Assembly: GCF_014653695.1 (NCBI RefSeq)
Contig: NZ_BNAR01000003.1
Span: forward strand, 186,001-250,000
Direction: 5' to 3'
Length of the DNA: 64,000 bases
Source of the DNA: Lentzea cavernae
GTDB lineage: Bacteria > Actinomycetota > Actinomycetes > Mycobacteriales > Pseudonocardiaceae
The notes beneath the pieces are model-generated. The model ran no database searches, was not told the origin of the DNA, and saw only the letters and a program-made list of their open reading frames with translations. Of the stretch, positions 7,699-16,508 are shown piece after piece. Both the position numbers and the translations under genes were made by a program. Within the stretch, counting starts at the first letter, position 1, and each line of letters opens with the position of its first letter.

Positions 7699-8367
7699 TT
7701 ATCGGGGCTGCCGCTCGCGGGTGAGAAGACCTGCGGCGACCACTTCGGTGGTGCGGCGCACGACGTCGGTGAAGTCGACGCACATCACCGCCAGGGCCGG
7801 ATCGGCGGCGTAGGCGTCGAGGACCGCCTGCGGGGGACGGCTGCCCGGCCAGGCGGCGACCGCCGTCAGCATGACGGTCTGCATGAGGGTGGCGGCGTCC
7901 TCGTCGCCCAGTTCGGGCAGGTGTCGCCCGGTGAACCGGACGAGCGTCCCCAGGTACCCGAGGACGGCGCGCTTGTGCTGCAGCGCGGTGTCGGCGGAGA
8001 TGTTGCGCTCCAGCACCGTGGACTGGGCGCTGATCAGGTCGCACAGCACCGGGCGACGTGTCAGCGAGGTCGCGAGGAGATCTGCCAGCCGGTCGCCGCG
8101 TTCCGGGGCGGTGCCGGCGCCGGGCGTCGCGGACTCCAGTTCGGAGATCCAGTCGGCGATCTCCGCCTCCAGCAGCGCCAGCAGCACCGCCTCCCGCGAC
8201 TCGAAGTAGCGCAGGACGTTGGCCTTCGCGAGGCAGACCCGGCGGCTGAGCGCGGTGAGGGTCAGTCCGGCGACCGGCACCTCGGTGAGCATCGCGGCCG
8301 CGGCGTCGAGGATCTGCCGCCGGCGCTCGTTGCGCTGCTCGTCGGTGCGCGCCCGCTGGAAGGTCAT
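7699..8367 (-). CDS. TetR-family transcriptional regulator
   Basis: The N-terminal helix-turn-helix spans roughly residues 15-60 (LTALSRRVCLAKANVLRYF), followed by an all-helical ligand domain. The start at MTFQRARTDEQ is preferred: an ATG 21 bases upstream would lie inside the palindrome at 8383-8415, which looks like this protein's operator. It diverges from the short-chain dehydrogenase at 8465, so it most likely represses that gene and itself. The 222-residue length is normal. Confidence 0.88.
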   Translation of the reverse strand: MTFQRARTDEQRNERRRQILDAAAAMLTEVPVAGLTLTALSRRVCLAKANVLRYFESREAVLLALLEAEIADWISELESATPGAGTAPERGDRLADLLATSLTRRPVLCDLISAQSTVLERNISADTALQHKRAVLGYLGTLVRFTGRHLPELGDEDAATLMQTVMLTAVAAWPGSRPPQAVLDAYAADPALAVMCVDFTDVVRRTTEVVAAGLLTRERQPR

Positions 8368-8382
8368 GTCGCACACATTACA

Positions 8383-8415
8383 GACCATCGGTACTTTACT
8401 AAGATACCGACGGTC
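8383..8415. promoter_or_regulatory. TetR operator between divergent tetR and SDR genes
   Basis: An inverted repeat, GACCATCGGTA and TACCGACGGTC (one mismatch), is separated by 11 bases. It sits 16 bp from the regulator start and about 50 bp before the dehydrogenase start, the usual place for an autoregulating TetR. Confidence 0.7.
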
Positions 8416-8464
8416 CGTTATGTTGGTGACATAAGAGACCGGCAGTACTTAATGAGGGGTCGCC

Positions 8465-9382
8465 ATGTACGAGGTTCCTGACCAGCGCGGAAAGCGCATC
8501 GTCGTCACCGGCGCGAACAGCGGCACCGGCAAGGAGGCGGCCAAGCGCCTGGCGGGAGCCGGGGCCGAGGTCGTCCTCGCGGTGCGCACCGCGGCCAAGG
8601 GCGAGCAGGCGAAGGCGGAGATCCTCGCCGCCCATCCCGGTGCCGCGCTGGAGGTCCGGCGGCTCGACCTCGCCGACCAGGCTTCCGTGAGCGCGTTCGC
8701 CGAGGAGCTGATCGCCGAGGGCAGGCCGCTGGACGTGCTGGTGAACAACGCCGGCGTGATGAACGTGCCCGCGCGGACCGAGACCGTCGACGGCTTCGAG
8801 CTCCAGTTGGCCAGCAACTTCCTCGGCCCGTTCGCGCTGACCGTCCGGTTGCTGCCGTTGTTGCTGGCGGCTCCCGCGCCCAGGGTCGTCACGATGAGCA
8901 GCGGTGCCGCGTACCGCGGGAAGATCGACTTCGACGACCTGCAGTCCCGCCGCAAGTACAGCCCCACGCTGGTCTACGCCCACTCCAAGCTGGCCGACCT
9001 GCTGATGATGGTGCACCTGGCGGACCTCGCCGAGGAGCACGGCTGGCCGTTGCTCTCGGTCGGCGCGCACCCCGGCTACACCCGCACCAACCTGATGACC
9101 TCGGGTCCGCACCTCAACGGCGGCAAGCCCGGTCTCCTCGAGTCGGTGGGCTACAAGGTGATCCCGTCGCAGGGCGTGGAGCAGGGCACCGAACCCCTCC
9201 TGCACGCGGCGGCCGATCCTGGCGCGTCCCAGGGCGCCTACTACGGGCCGCGCTGGGGGCTCGTCGGTCCGACCAGGCCCTCCTCGATGCCGCGGTCCGG
9301 GCGGGACAAGGCCGTGGCCGCTCGCCTGTGGGCCGAGGCGGAGCGCCTCACCGGGACGTCGGTGGAGGTCGTCGGCGGGTGA
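8465..9382 (+). CDS. Short-chain dehydrogenase/reductase (retinol-dehydrogenase-like)
   Basis: The 305-residue SDR has the cofactor motif TGANSGTG (residues 15-22), NNAG in the fourth strand and the catalytic pair Tyr171/Lys175 in YAHSKLA. The long C-terminus and overall layout match the RDH-like SDR group common in actinomycetes; the substrate is unknown. A GAGGGG ribosome site precedes the ATG. The divergent TetR and its palindrome suggest induction by a small molecule, perhaps the enzyme's substrate. Confidence 0.88.
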   Translation: MYEVPDQRGKRIVVTGANSGTGKEAAKRLAGAGAEVVLAVRTAAKGEQAKAEILAAHPGAALEVRRLDLADQASVSAFAEELIAEGRPLDVLVNNAGVMNVPARTETVDGFELQLASNFLGPFALTVRLLPLLLAAPAPRVVTMSSGAAYRGKIDFDDLQSRRKYSPTLVYAHSKLADLLMMVHLADLAEEHGWPLLSVGAHPGYTRTNLMTSGPHLNGGKPGLLESVGYKVIPSQGVEQGTEPLLHAAADPGASQGAYYGPRWGLVGPTRPSSMPRSGRDKAVAARLWAEAERLTGTSVEVVGG

Positions 9383-9408
9383 TCGCGGTCCTCGGGCAGG
9401 ATCGGGGC

Positions 9409-10077
9409 ATGACCCATCGAGTTGACGACATGCCGTTGCCGGTCTGGCTCCCGGAGTCCGGAACCGGGCCCGGCATCGTGCTGATCCAGGAGATCTTCGG
9501 TCTGGACGGCTACCTGCGGGGCATCGCGGAGAAGCTCGCCGCGCTCGGCTACGTCGTGGCCGTGCCCGAGCTGTTCCACCGCTTCCAGCCGGGCTGGGTG
9601 GGTGAGCACGACGAGGCCGGCATCGCGAAGTCGATGAAGGTCGTCGGCAACCTCGACTTCCCACTCGCCGTGCGGGACGTCGTCGCGTCGGTGCAGTACC
9701 TGCGCGGTCTGCCCGAGGTCACGGGCGGCGTCGGTGTGCTCGGCTTCTGCCTCGGCGGCACGCTGGCCTACTCGGCCGCCGTCGCCTCCGACCCGGACAC
9801 CGCCGTGTCGTTCTACGGCTCGGGCGTGCCGGAGCAGATCGGCACGCTGGACCAGGTGTCCTGCCCGGTCCTGTTCCACTTCGGCACCGAGGACTCGTTC
9901 ATCACCGGCTACCAGGCGGTCGTGGACGCGGTGGAGGAGCACGAGAACGCCGAGATCCACCTGGAGCCCGCGGGCCACGCGTTCCTCAACCACCTCGGCC
10001 CCTGGTACGACCAGGCCGCCGCCGACCGCGCGTGGGACCTCACCACGCAGTTCCTCAAGCGAACCCTGCCTGCTTAG
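9409..10077 (+). CDS. Dienelactone hydrolase family protein
   Basis: The 222-residue alpha/beta-hydrolase has the DLH features: Cys114 in GFCLGG as nucleophile, Asp162 in GTEDSF and His190 in AGHAF, plus the QEIFGLD segment near residue 30 that holds the conserved Glu. Such enzymes open dienelactones in chloroaromatic breakdown, but many homologues act on other esters. It starts 26 bp after the SDR and is probably cotranscribed with it. Its stop overlaps the convergent FAD oxidoreductase by 4 bp. Confidence 0.88.
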   Translation: MTHRVDDMPLPVWLPESGTGPGIVLIQEIFGLDGYLRGIAEKLAALGYVVAVPELFHRFQPGWVGEHDEAGIAKSMKVVGNLDFPLAVRDVVASVQYLRGLPEVTGGVGVLGFCLGGTLAYSAAVASDPDTAVSFYGSGVPEQIGTLDQVSCPVLFHFGTEDSFITGYQAVVDAVEEHENAEIHLEPAGHAFLNHLGPWYDQAAADRAWDLTTQFLKRTLPA

Positions 10078-11093
10078 GCGATGCACGGCACCGCGAGCTG
10101 CTCCGAGAAGAACCTCTCGAGCGGCTTGCGGTGCAACCGGCGTTCGACGGCGATCAGTTCGTTGCGCCGGTAGTGCCTCACCTGGGTGCTCGTGACGACG
10201 AACCCGTTGCGTTCGGTCGTGGGCATCTCGTCGTAGAGCAGCGCGTGCTGTCCTTGTGTCACAACGACGTCCGCCAGCCCGTCCGGGATGTCGCCGGCGC
10301 GCGTCGCGATCGTCGCCGCCAGCGCGTCCGGCCGGTTGCGCAGCCTGCGGTGCGGCCACGGCACCCCGTGGTGCTCGGCCTCGAGCGACCGGTGCAACGC
10401 CCTGGCGGCGTGCCGGATCGCCTTGATCGAGTCGCCGGCGAGCACGTGCACGCCGGGCGCGTCCAGCGCGGTGTCCCTGCGGAACCCGGTGCACGCGATG
10501 ACGTCGTCGTACCGCAGTTCGCCGGTGCCGTCGATCGTCGCGACGAACTCGTCTCCGTCCTTGACGATCCGCTGCACCGTCCGCCCGACGATGTGCGTGA
10601 GCCGCGTCGTGGACGCGAGGTTGTCCGCCGTCTCGAACGCGCTGTGCCCGCGCCCGACGATCAGCACCCGCCTCCCCGCGTACGCCGTCGGATCGGTGCT
10701 GGCGGTCGCGTACGTCTCGGCGTGCTCGATCCCCGGAATGCCGGGCACGTGAGGCTTTTTGCCCGTGGCGACGATGACGTGCCGTGCGTCGTAGCGGCTC
10801 AGATCGGTGACCGGGGTGTTGTAGCGGATGTTCAACGGCCGCGCGAAGTCCTCCAGATAACGCACCAGGTCGTCCGCGTCGGGGAAGGACCGCTTGCTGT
10901 AGCGCGCGAACGGCACACCGTCGAACAGCGAGTTGTCGTCCGTGGACAGGACGCGGTGCCGGGGAAACGTCCGCAGGAAACCCGCCGGCTCCGGTCCCGC
11001 CTCGACGATCAGGTAGTCGCGGCCCGCACGGTGTAGAAAGCGCCCCATCTGCAAGCCCGCCGGACCTGCACCGATCACCAGGTACTCCACCAT
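10074..11093 (-). CDS. FAD-dependent oxidoreductase, flavin-monooxygenase-like
   Basis: The 339-residue protein has an N-terminal FAD-binding GAGPAG (residues 8-13), a central NAD(P)-binding GRGHSAFE and an ATG-type motif (VIVATG), the layout of flavoprotein monooxygenases and FOXRED2-like proteins. It is shorter than Baeyer-Villiger enzymes. The start is the ATG behind GGGAGG; a longer in-frame ATG lies 33 bases upstream. Substrate unknown. It diverges from the lipoprotein gene at 11243. Confidence 0.8.
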   Translation of the reverse strand: MVEYLVIGAGPAGLQMGRFLHRAGRDYLIVEAGPEPAGFLRTFPRHRVLSTDDNSLFDGVPFARYSKRSFPDADDLVRYLEDFARPLNIRYNTPVTDLSRYDARHVIVATGKKPHVPGIPGIEHAETYATASTDPTAYAGRRVLIVGRGHSAFETADNLASTTRLTHIVGRTVQRIVKDGDEFVATIDGTGELRYDDVIACTGFRRDTALDAPGVHVLAGDSIKAIRHAARALHRSLEAEHHGVPWPHRRLRNRPDALAATIATRAGDIPDGLADVVVTQGQHALLYDEMPTTERNGFVVTSTQVRHYRRNELIAVERRLHRKPLERFFSEQLAVPCIA

Positions 11094-11242
11094 CACGCAC
11101 CTCCCGGGGTCCTTTACGCCGTTCACGGCGAAAAGGTTCAGACGGGCGGTCTGCCTCCATCATGAACGCTCCCGGCCAGTTCCGGGCGACCGTCCCGCTC
11201 TGCGGACGCGCCGGAGGAGCACCGCGCGGTTACGCTGGGTCC

Positions 11243-11758
11243 ATGAGGCTCATCGCGGTGTCGGCACTGACGCTGCTGCTGGCCGCCTGCACCTCCCAGG
11301 CCGCGCCCATGCCCACCCCGTCCCCCGACCCGGCGGAGACCACCACCGCGCCCCCGACCCCGCCGGTGCAGGACCCGTTCGACGTCGACGCGAACGACAA
11401 GCGCGTCCGCGAGTGGAAGAACTCCCCGGACGAGATGGGGTTCGTCTACCGCGTGCAGCCCATGGACTTCACGCTGAAGCCGCGCAACACCGGCAGCACA
11501 CCGCAGTCCGACGCCCGGCTCCGGTTCGTCGTCGAGGACATGGACGGCGAGGGCGACCTGACCGTCGGCGGCGACGGCTGGACGTGCGAGGGCGACCGCG
11601 ACATCGCGTGCACCACCACCGGCGTGACCGAGCCCGGCGGCACGTGGGCCCCGCTCACGCTGACCATGCGGCACACCAAGGGCGGCCAGACCCGCGTAGT
11701 CGTGCACTGGGGAGACGTCACCCCCAGCGTGATCTTCCGTTACGACACCAGCACCTGA
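11243..11758 (+). CDS. Putative lipoprotein
   Basis: The 171-residue protein has a signal peptide ending in a lipobox LLAAC (Cys16), followed by a Pro/Thr-rich spacer and a folded domain that may be beta-rich, with a Cys pair (WTCEGDRDIACTT) likely to form a disulfide outside the cell. The start is the ATG directly before RLIAVSALT; the longer open frame upstream has no signal-peptide character. No named domain recognised. The pentapeptide-repeat membrane protein follows 22 bp downstream, so the two may form an operon at the envelope. Confidence 0.75.
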   Translation: MRLIAVSALTLLLAACTSQAAPMPTPSPDPAETTTAPPTPPVQDPFDVDANDKRVREWKNSPDEMGFVYRVQPMDFTLKPRNTGSTPQSDARLRFVVEDMDGEGDLTVGGDGWTCEGDRDIACTTTGVTEPGGTWAPLTLTMRHTKGGQTRVVVHWGDVTPSVIFRYDTST

Positions 11759-11780
11759 CCCACGCCACTACGCTCGCGCC

Positions 11781-12674
11781 GTGGCTGACCGCGAACTCGG
11801 GTCGATCCGGACGCACATCACCGCGGTGGTGCTGACCGGCCTGACGGTCTTCGCCGTGGCCGCAGGCCTCCTCTGGCTGGCACTGGGCCTCCCCACCGCG
11901 CTGAACACCAGGGTCGACATCATCAAGATCGCCCTGTCGGTCGTCGCCGGAGTCGGCGGCGTGGTCGCACTGGTCGTCGCCTACCGCAAACAACGCATCA
12001 GCGAGTCCGCCGAGAAGCGCGAACACGCCAAGGTGCTCAACGAGCGCTTCGCCACCGCCTGCAACCAAATCGGCCACGACAAACCAACGGTCCGATTAGC
12101 GGGCCTCTACGCGATGGCATCCCTCGCCGACGAGTGGACCGAACAACGCCAGACGTGCATCGACGTCCTGTGCGCGTACCTCCGCATCCCGTACGAGCCC
12201 TCGCTCGACTCCGAGTGGGAGCACGACGAGGAGACCGAGGTGCGCCTCTCGGTCACCAGCCTGATCACCGCACACCTCCGCGACGGCGCCCCGGTGAGCT
12301 GGCAGGGCCACGACTTCCACCTGACCAGGGCAGTGCTGCGCGCCGCGGACTTCGCCGGCGTCCACGTCACCGGCGGCAACCTCGTGCTCAGCCTGGCGCG
12401 CTTCCCCGGCGGCTGGGTGTCGTTCGACGGCATGCAGGTGAGCGGCGGCGAGGTGTGGTTCGGCGGCGCCACCTTCTCCGGCGCACGGGTCACGTTCCAC
12501 GACGCGCGCTTCACCGGCGGCCGCGTGAAGTTCGAGGGCGCGGGGTTCAACGCCGGCGAGGTGTCGTTCCGCGGTGCCCGGTTCGCGGGCGGCGAGGTGG
12601 ACCTCTCGGAGGCGGTCCTCACGGTGGCACCGGTGTTCGACGAGGGCGAGAAGCCGGGCCTGAAGCTGCCCTGA
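11781..12674 (+). CDS. Membrane-anchored pentapeptide-repeat protein
   Basis: The 297-residue protein begins at a GTG with two transmembrane helices (about residues 13-35 and 46-66), then a cytoplasmic helical linker (RKQRISESAEKREHAKVLNE), and ends with about 100 residues of pentapeptide-like repeats in which Phe recurs every five residues (GGATFSGARVTF, DARFTGGRVKF). Such repeats fold as a right-handed quadrilateral beta-helix. Similar proteins with this two-helix plus linker architecture are widespread in actinomycetes without known function. It follows the lipoprotein gene closely. Confidence 0.8.
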   Translation: MADRELGSIRTHITAVVLTGLTVFAVAAGLLWLALGLPTALNTRVDIIKIALSVVAGVGGVVALVVAYRKQRISESAEKREHAKVLNERFATACNQIGHDKPTVRLAGLYAMASLADEWTEQRQTCIDVLCAYLRIPYEPSLDSEWEHDEETEVRLSVTSLITAHLRDGAPVSWQGHDFHLTRAVLRAADFAGVHVTGGNLVLSLARFPGGWVSFDGMQVSGGEVWFGGATFSGARVTFHDARFTGGRVKFEGAGFNAGEVSFRGARFAGGEVDLSEAVLTVAPVFDEGEKPGLKLP

Positions 12675-12714
12675 CCGCCTGAAAATGTCAGAGGCACCTG
12701 CCAAGATCACCGCC

Positions 12715-13116
12715 ATGGGCACCTGGGACGTCGGACACTTCGACAACGACACCGCCGCGGACTTCTCCGGCAGACTCGACGACGCGGCGGAAGCCGAGCG
12801 CGAGACCGTCATCCGTACCGCGCTGACCAGCACGATCGAGTCAGACGAGTACCTCGACAGCTACGAGGCCTGCCACGCCGTGGCCTCGGCCGCGCTGATC
12901 GCCGCCCAGCTCCCGGGCGGCACGCCGGTCACCACGGCGTACGGTCCGAAGGAGCCGCTGCCGGTCTTCTCCGACGACCTGAAGGCGCTCGCCGCGCAGG
13001 CGCTGGACCGGGTGGTGGCGCCGGAGTCGGAGCTCGCGGAGTTGTGGGACGAGACCGAGTACGGGCCGCAGTGGCGGCAGAGCGTGGCCGACCTGAAGGC
13101 CGTCCTTCTCACCTGA
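12715..13116 (+). CDS. DUF4259 domain-containing protein
   Basis: The 133-residue protein starts MGTWDVGHFDNDTAADF, the signature opening of DUF4259 proteins, and continues with two helical halves; WDETEYGPQW near the C-terminus is also typical. No function is established for the family. Ten extra residues upstream are possible but the chosen ATG gives the conserved N-terminus. It faces the PIN-toxin gene convergently with an 11-bp gap. Confidence 0.85.
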   Translation: MGTWDVGHFDNDTAADFSGRLDDAAEAERETVIRTALTSTIESDEYLDSYEACHAVASAALIAAQLPGGTPVTTAYGPKEPLPVFSDDLKALAAQALDRVVAPESELAELWDETEYGPQWRQSVADLKAVLLT

Positions 13117-13127
13117 ACTCCGGTGGG

Positions 13128-13700
13128 TCAGCTTCTCCAGGTGTCGGGCGAATGGGCACTGCGGAACGCCTCGGCGAATCCGGCGCAGCGGTGGCCGTCG
13201 TTGGCCAGGACGTCGAGCAGGTCGTCAACGGAACGCGGTGCCCGTCGATAGCGGGACACCTGGCGGCGAAGTGCCGCGATCACCAGTTCGGGCGCGAGTT
13301 CGAGCTGGTCGAGCAGGAATTCGTCCTGGTGCAGCACTTCGATGCCGAAGCGACTGACAGCCGCGTCGGGGAAGTCCTTCAGGTTCTCGGTGACCAGCAG
13401 CTCGGCGCCACCCCAGACGGCTGCCGCGAGAACGTGCCGGTCCTTGGGGTCGTTCTCCATGGCGTTGACCAAGTGCTGGTAGCCGGTCACCTCGGCGTCC
13501 GGGAAGTGGCGCTGCATCTGACCGAGCCGATGAGCGACCTGGCGTTCCGACGCGCCGCGCTTGCGCAGGTTCCGGTCGAGCTCGACCAGCACGTCACCTG
13601 ACCACATCGGGCGGTAGACGCCGGATTCGCTGACTGTCAGCAGCGTGTCGCACAGGTAGGGCTTGAGAAGGACGCACGTGTCGATGAAGACGGGAAGCAC
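13128..13700 (-). CDS. PIN-domain ribonuclease toxin (VapC-like)
   Basis: The 190-residue protein opens MLPVFIDTCVLLKP, giving the first PIN acid at Asp7; additional acids follow in DVLVELD, NDPKDRHVLAAA and TENLKDFP, in the order expected for a four-acid PIN active site. It is longer than the roughly 130-residue classical VapC and fits the PIN subgroup paired with excisionase-type antitoxins. It lies 3 bp downstream of the putative antitoxin. Expected activity is Mg-dependent RNA cleavage when the antitoxin is lost. Confidence 0.82.
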   Translation of the reverse strand: MLPVFIDTCVLLKPYLCDTLLTVSESGVYRPMWSGDVLVELDRNLRKRGASERQVAHRLGQMQRHFPDAEVTGYQHLVNAMENDPKDRHVLAAAVWGGAELLVTENLKDFPDAAVSRFGIEVLHQDEFLLDQLELAPELVIAALRRQVSRYRRAPRSVDDLLDVLANDGHRCAGFAEAFRSAHSPDTWRS

Positions 13701-13703
13701 TGA

Positions 13704-14195
13704 TCACCTGAGGTCGTCGTTCGCCGGCAACCGCTCGAACGGCGTGTCCAACGGAAGGTCGTAAAGCCCGCTGTCCTCACCGTCGCGGACCATCTCGTCC
13801 AGTCCTGCGCCGCGCGCCCTGCGGGAACGGTCCTGATAGGCCAGGAGGTCTGCCAGCCGGACTCGCCGATGCCTGTTGGGCTGCTCGTACGGGATCTCGC
13901 CCGCTTCGAGCAGACGCACCAGCGTGGGCCGGGAGACTCCCAGCAGATGTGCGGCTTCGCTGGTGGTGAGGATCGTGTGTTGAGGTGCGACGGTGATCGC
14001 CAAGCCCCGCGACATCGCGAACACGACGTCCCGAAGCACGTCGAAGATCTCCGGGGGAAGTGGGAGATGCGTGCCGTCGGGTGCGACGAGCGCGGCGGTT
14101 TCGGAGCCCGAACGCGTCAGCGCGGCGACCCACGGGGACAAGCTCTCCGGCCGGGCAGGGGGCAGCACCGTCCGTTCGTTCGCGCCTGCCGTCAT
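13704..14195 (-). CDS. Excisionase-family HTH antitoxin
   Basis: The 163-residue protein has a MerR/excisionase-type helix-turn-helix in its middle (TTSEAAHLLGVSRPTLVRLLEAGEI split around residues 77-101) followed by an Arg-rich wing (PNRHRRVRLADLLAYQ) and an acidic tail that probably binds the PIN toxin. Gene order antitoxin then toxin, with a 3-bp gap, is that of type II modules. The tandem AAAACGAAM repeats just upstream are likely its own operator. The N-terminal 70 residues are not assigned. Confidence 0.82.
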   Translation of the reverse strand: MTAGANERTVLPPARPESLSPWVAALTRSGSETAALVAPDGTHLPLPPEIFDVLRDVVFAMSRGLAITVAPQHTILTTSEAAHLLGVSRPTLVRLLEAGEIPYEQPNRHRRVRLADLLAYQDRSRRARGAGLDEMVRDGEDSGLYDLPLDTPFERLPANDDLR

Positions 14196-14211
14196 GCGTT
14201 CATGCTAGCCC

Positions 14212-14229
14212 AAAACGAACAAAACGAAA
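14212..14229. promoter_or_regulatory. Tandem 9-bp direct repeat before the toxin-antitoxin module
   Basis: AAAACGAAC is followed directly by AAAACGAAA, 17-34 bp upstream of the antitoxin ATG. Adjacent direct repeats are a common operator form for excisionase-type regulators, which suggests autoregulation. The repeat also lies 13 bp before the divergent NHL-protein gene. Confidence 0.5.
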
Positions 14230-14241
14230 GCCGTCCACATC

Positions 14242-16101
14242 ATGGACGCCGGAACACCCCAACCGTCCACGGTGTTGGATACGGCCGTGAGCACCCCCAA
14301 GCGCCGTGCCCGCGTCCGTGCCCCCGAGCTGGTAGGACGTGGCTGGCTGAACACCGGCGACGCCACGATCACCCTCAAGGACCTTCGCGGCAAGATCGTG
14401 CTGCTCGACTTCTGGACGTTCTGCTGCATCAACTGCCTGCACGTCCTCGACGAGCTGCGGCCCCTCGAGAAGGAGTTCGAGGACGTCCTGGTCACGATCG
14501 GCGTGCACTCGCCGAAGTTCGTGCACGAGGCCGACCCGGAGGCGCTCGAGGCCGCCGTCGAGCGCTACGAGGTGCACCACCCGGTGCTGGACGACCCGGA
14601 GCTCACCACCTGGCAGAACTACGCCGTGAAGGCGTGGCCGACGCTGAACCTCGTCGACCCCGAGGGGTACGTCATGCACGTCGCCGCCGGTGAGGGGCAC
14701 GTCGAGGCGCTGCGGAGCGTCATCAAGGAGCTGATCGAGGAGCACGACGAGAAGGGCACGCTGCATCGCGGCACCGGGCCGTACCAGGCGCCGGAACCGG
14801 CGAGCACCACGCTGCGCTTCCCCGCCAAGGCCATCGTCACGCCGCAGAACACGATCCTCGTCAGCGACTCCGCCCACCACAGCATCGTGGAGCTCGAAGC
14901 GGACGGCGAGACCGTCATCCGCCGCATCGGCACCGGTGAGCGCGGCCGCCAGGACGGCAAGACGCCCACCTTCTCCGAACCCGCGGGTCTCACGCTCGTC
15001 CCGGGCACCACCCAGGTCGTCGTCGCGGACACGGTCAACCACCTGCTCCGGGGCCTCGACCTCGAGACGGGTGAGGTCACGACTCTCGCGGGCACCGGGG
15101 AGCAGTGGCGTGACGGCGAGACCGACGGGCCGGCCGACAAGATCGAGCTGACGAGCCCGTGGGACGTGGCCTGGTGGAACGGTGGCGTCGCCATCGCCAT
15201 GGCCGGCAACCACACGCTGAGCTTCTTCGACCCCGCGAACAACACCGTCGCGAGGCTGGCAGGCACGACCGTCGAGGGCATCAACGACGGGCCTGCGGAC
15301 CAGGCGTTCTTCGCGCAGACGTCCGGGCTCGCGGCGGACGGCGACCGGCTGTGGATGGTCGACTCCGAGACGAGTGCGTTGCGCTACCTGGAGAACGGCG
15401 AGGTGCACACGGTCGTCGGCAAGGGGTTGTTCGCGTTCGGTCACAAGGACGGCGACGCGGACGAGGCCCTGCTGCAGCACCCGTTGGGCGTCACGGTCCT
15501 GGACGACCACTCGGTCGTCATCAGCGACACCTACAACAACGCGGTCCGGCGCTTCGACCCCGAGACGAACTCGCTGACCACGATCGCCACCGACATCGCC
15601 GAGCCATCGGACGCGCTCATCGTCCAGAACGAACTCGTCGTGGTCGCCAGCGCGGCGCACCGGCTCGAGCGGTTCTCGGCCTCTGCCACCAAGATCGACG
15701 GTGCGGCGCACGAGGTGAAGCGGCCCTCCACCGACATCGCGTCGGGGTCCTTCGAACTCGCTGTCGTCTTCACCCCGCCCAAAGGCACCAAACTGGACGA
15801 AAGGTACGGCCCCTCAACGCGTTTGGAGATCACCAGCTCACCCCCGGAGCTGATTCTCGAGGGCGCGGGCGTCACCACGGAACTGGTACGCGCGTTGCGG
15901 ATCAACGATCAGGTCACGAACGGCGTGCTGCACGTCGTCGCGCAGGCCGCGAGTTGTAGTGACGATCCGGCCGAGGAACACCCCGTCTGCCGCCTGACCA
16001 GGCAGGACTGGGGAGTGCCCGTTCGAGTGGTTGCCGATGCACCCACCAGGCTCCCGTTGCTCATGGGCGGCATGGACGAAGAGGGTCAGCAGGGCACGTA
16101 G
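14242..16101 (+). CDS. Thioredoxin-like/NHL-repeat protein (NHLRC2-like)
   Basis: The 619-residue protein joins an N-terminal thioredoxin-like domain (about residues 25-165) to an NHL beta-propeller (about 190-480) and a C-terminal beta domain. The redox motif reads FCCINC, with Cys62-x-x-Cys65 and an extra Cys61. NHL-type repeats recur (ILVSDSAHHSIVEL, VVVADTVNHLLRGLD, VVISDTYNNAVRRFD). The architecture matches NHLRC2 and its bacterial relatives. A GTG 45 bases into the frame could be an alternative start. The GroES-like gene follows after 9 bp. There is no signal peptide, so a cytoplasmic role is expected. Confidence 0.88.
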   Translation: MDAGTPQPSTVLDTAVSTPKRRARVRAPELVGRGWLNTGDATITLKDLRGKIVLLDFWTFCCINCLHVLDELRPLEKEFEDVLVTIGVHSPKFVHEADPEALEAAVERYEVHHPVLDDPELTTWQNYAVKAWPTLNLVDPEGYVMHVAAGEGHVEALRSVIKELIEEHDEKGTLHRGTGPYQAPEPASTTLRFPAKAIVTPQNTILVSDSAHHSIVELEADGETVIRRIGTGERGRQDGKTPTFSEPAGLTLVPGTTQVVVADTVNHLLRGLDLETGEVTTLAGTGEQWRDGETDGPADKIELTSPWDVAWWNGGVAIAMAGNHTLSFFDPANNTVARLAGTTVEGINDGPADQAFFAQTSGLAADGDRLWMVDSETSALRYLENGEVHTVVGKGLFAFGHKDGDADEALLQHPLGVTVLDDHSVVISDTYNNAVRRFDPETNSLTTIATDIAEPSDALIVQNELVVVASAAHRLERFSASATKIDGAAHEVKRPSTDIASGSFELAVVFTPPKGTKLDERYGPSTRLEITSSPPELILEGAGVTTELVRALRINDQVTNGVLHVVAQAASCSDDPAEEHPVCRLTRQDWGVPVRVVADAPTRLPLLMGGMDEEGQQGT

Positions 16102-16110
16102 ACTCTGCTG

Positions 16111-16431
16111 GTGCCTGATGTCAAGCTCGAGATCCAGATGCTGTACGACCGCGTCATGGTCCGCATCTCGCCCGAGGACGGCGAGCGGCGTTCCAGCGGA
16201 GGCATCGTGATCCCCGCTACGGCCCAGATGGCGAAGCGGTTGGCGTGGGGTGACGTGTTCGGAGTCGGTACCAGCGTGCGCCACGTGAAGGTCGGCGACC
16301 GGGTGATGTTCAACCCGGAAGATCAGCTTGAGGTCGAGGTGCACGGCACCACGTATCTCGTGATGAGGGAACGCGATCTGCACGCGGTTGCGACTGAGCT
16401 CACCGAGCACGGTACTGGTCTGTACCTATGA
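16111..16431 (+). CDS. Stand-alone GroES/Cpn10-like protein
   Basis: The 106-residue protein matches the Cpn10 fold: LYDRVMVRI, a mobile-loop region GERRSSGGIVIP, then VGTSVRHVKVGDRVMFNPED and a C-terminal strand region. It starts at GTG, 9 bp after the NHL/thioredoxin gene and clearly in the same operon. No groEL is nearby, so this is a divergent paralogue rather than the housekeeping co-chaperonin. A role together with the upstream redox protein is an inference from position only. Confidence 0.85.
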   Translation: MPDVKLEIQMLYDRVMVRISPEDGERRSSGGIVIPATAQMAKRLAWGDVFGVGTSVRHVKVGDRVMFNPEDQLEVEVHGTTYLVMRERDLHAVATELTEHGTGLYL

Positions 16432-16508
16432 GCCGCCGGTTCGTGATCTGCGCCTGATAGCTACACACACATACGCCACCTCAGGAGAAACAGGCAACGG
16501 GGAGAGCT

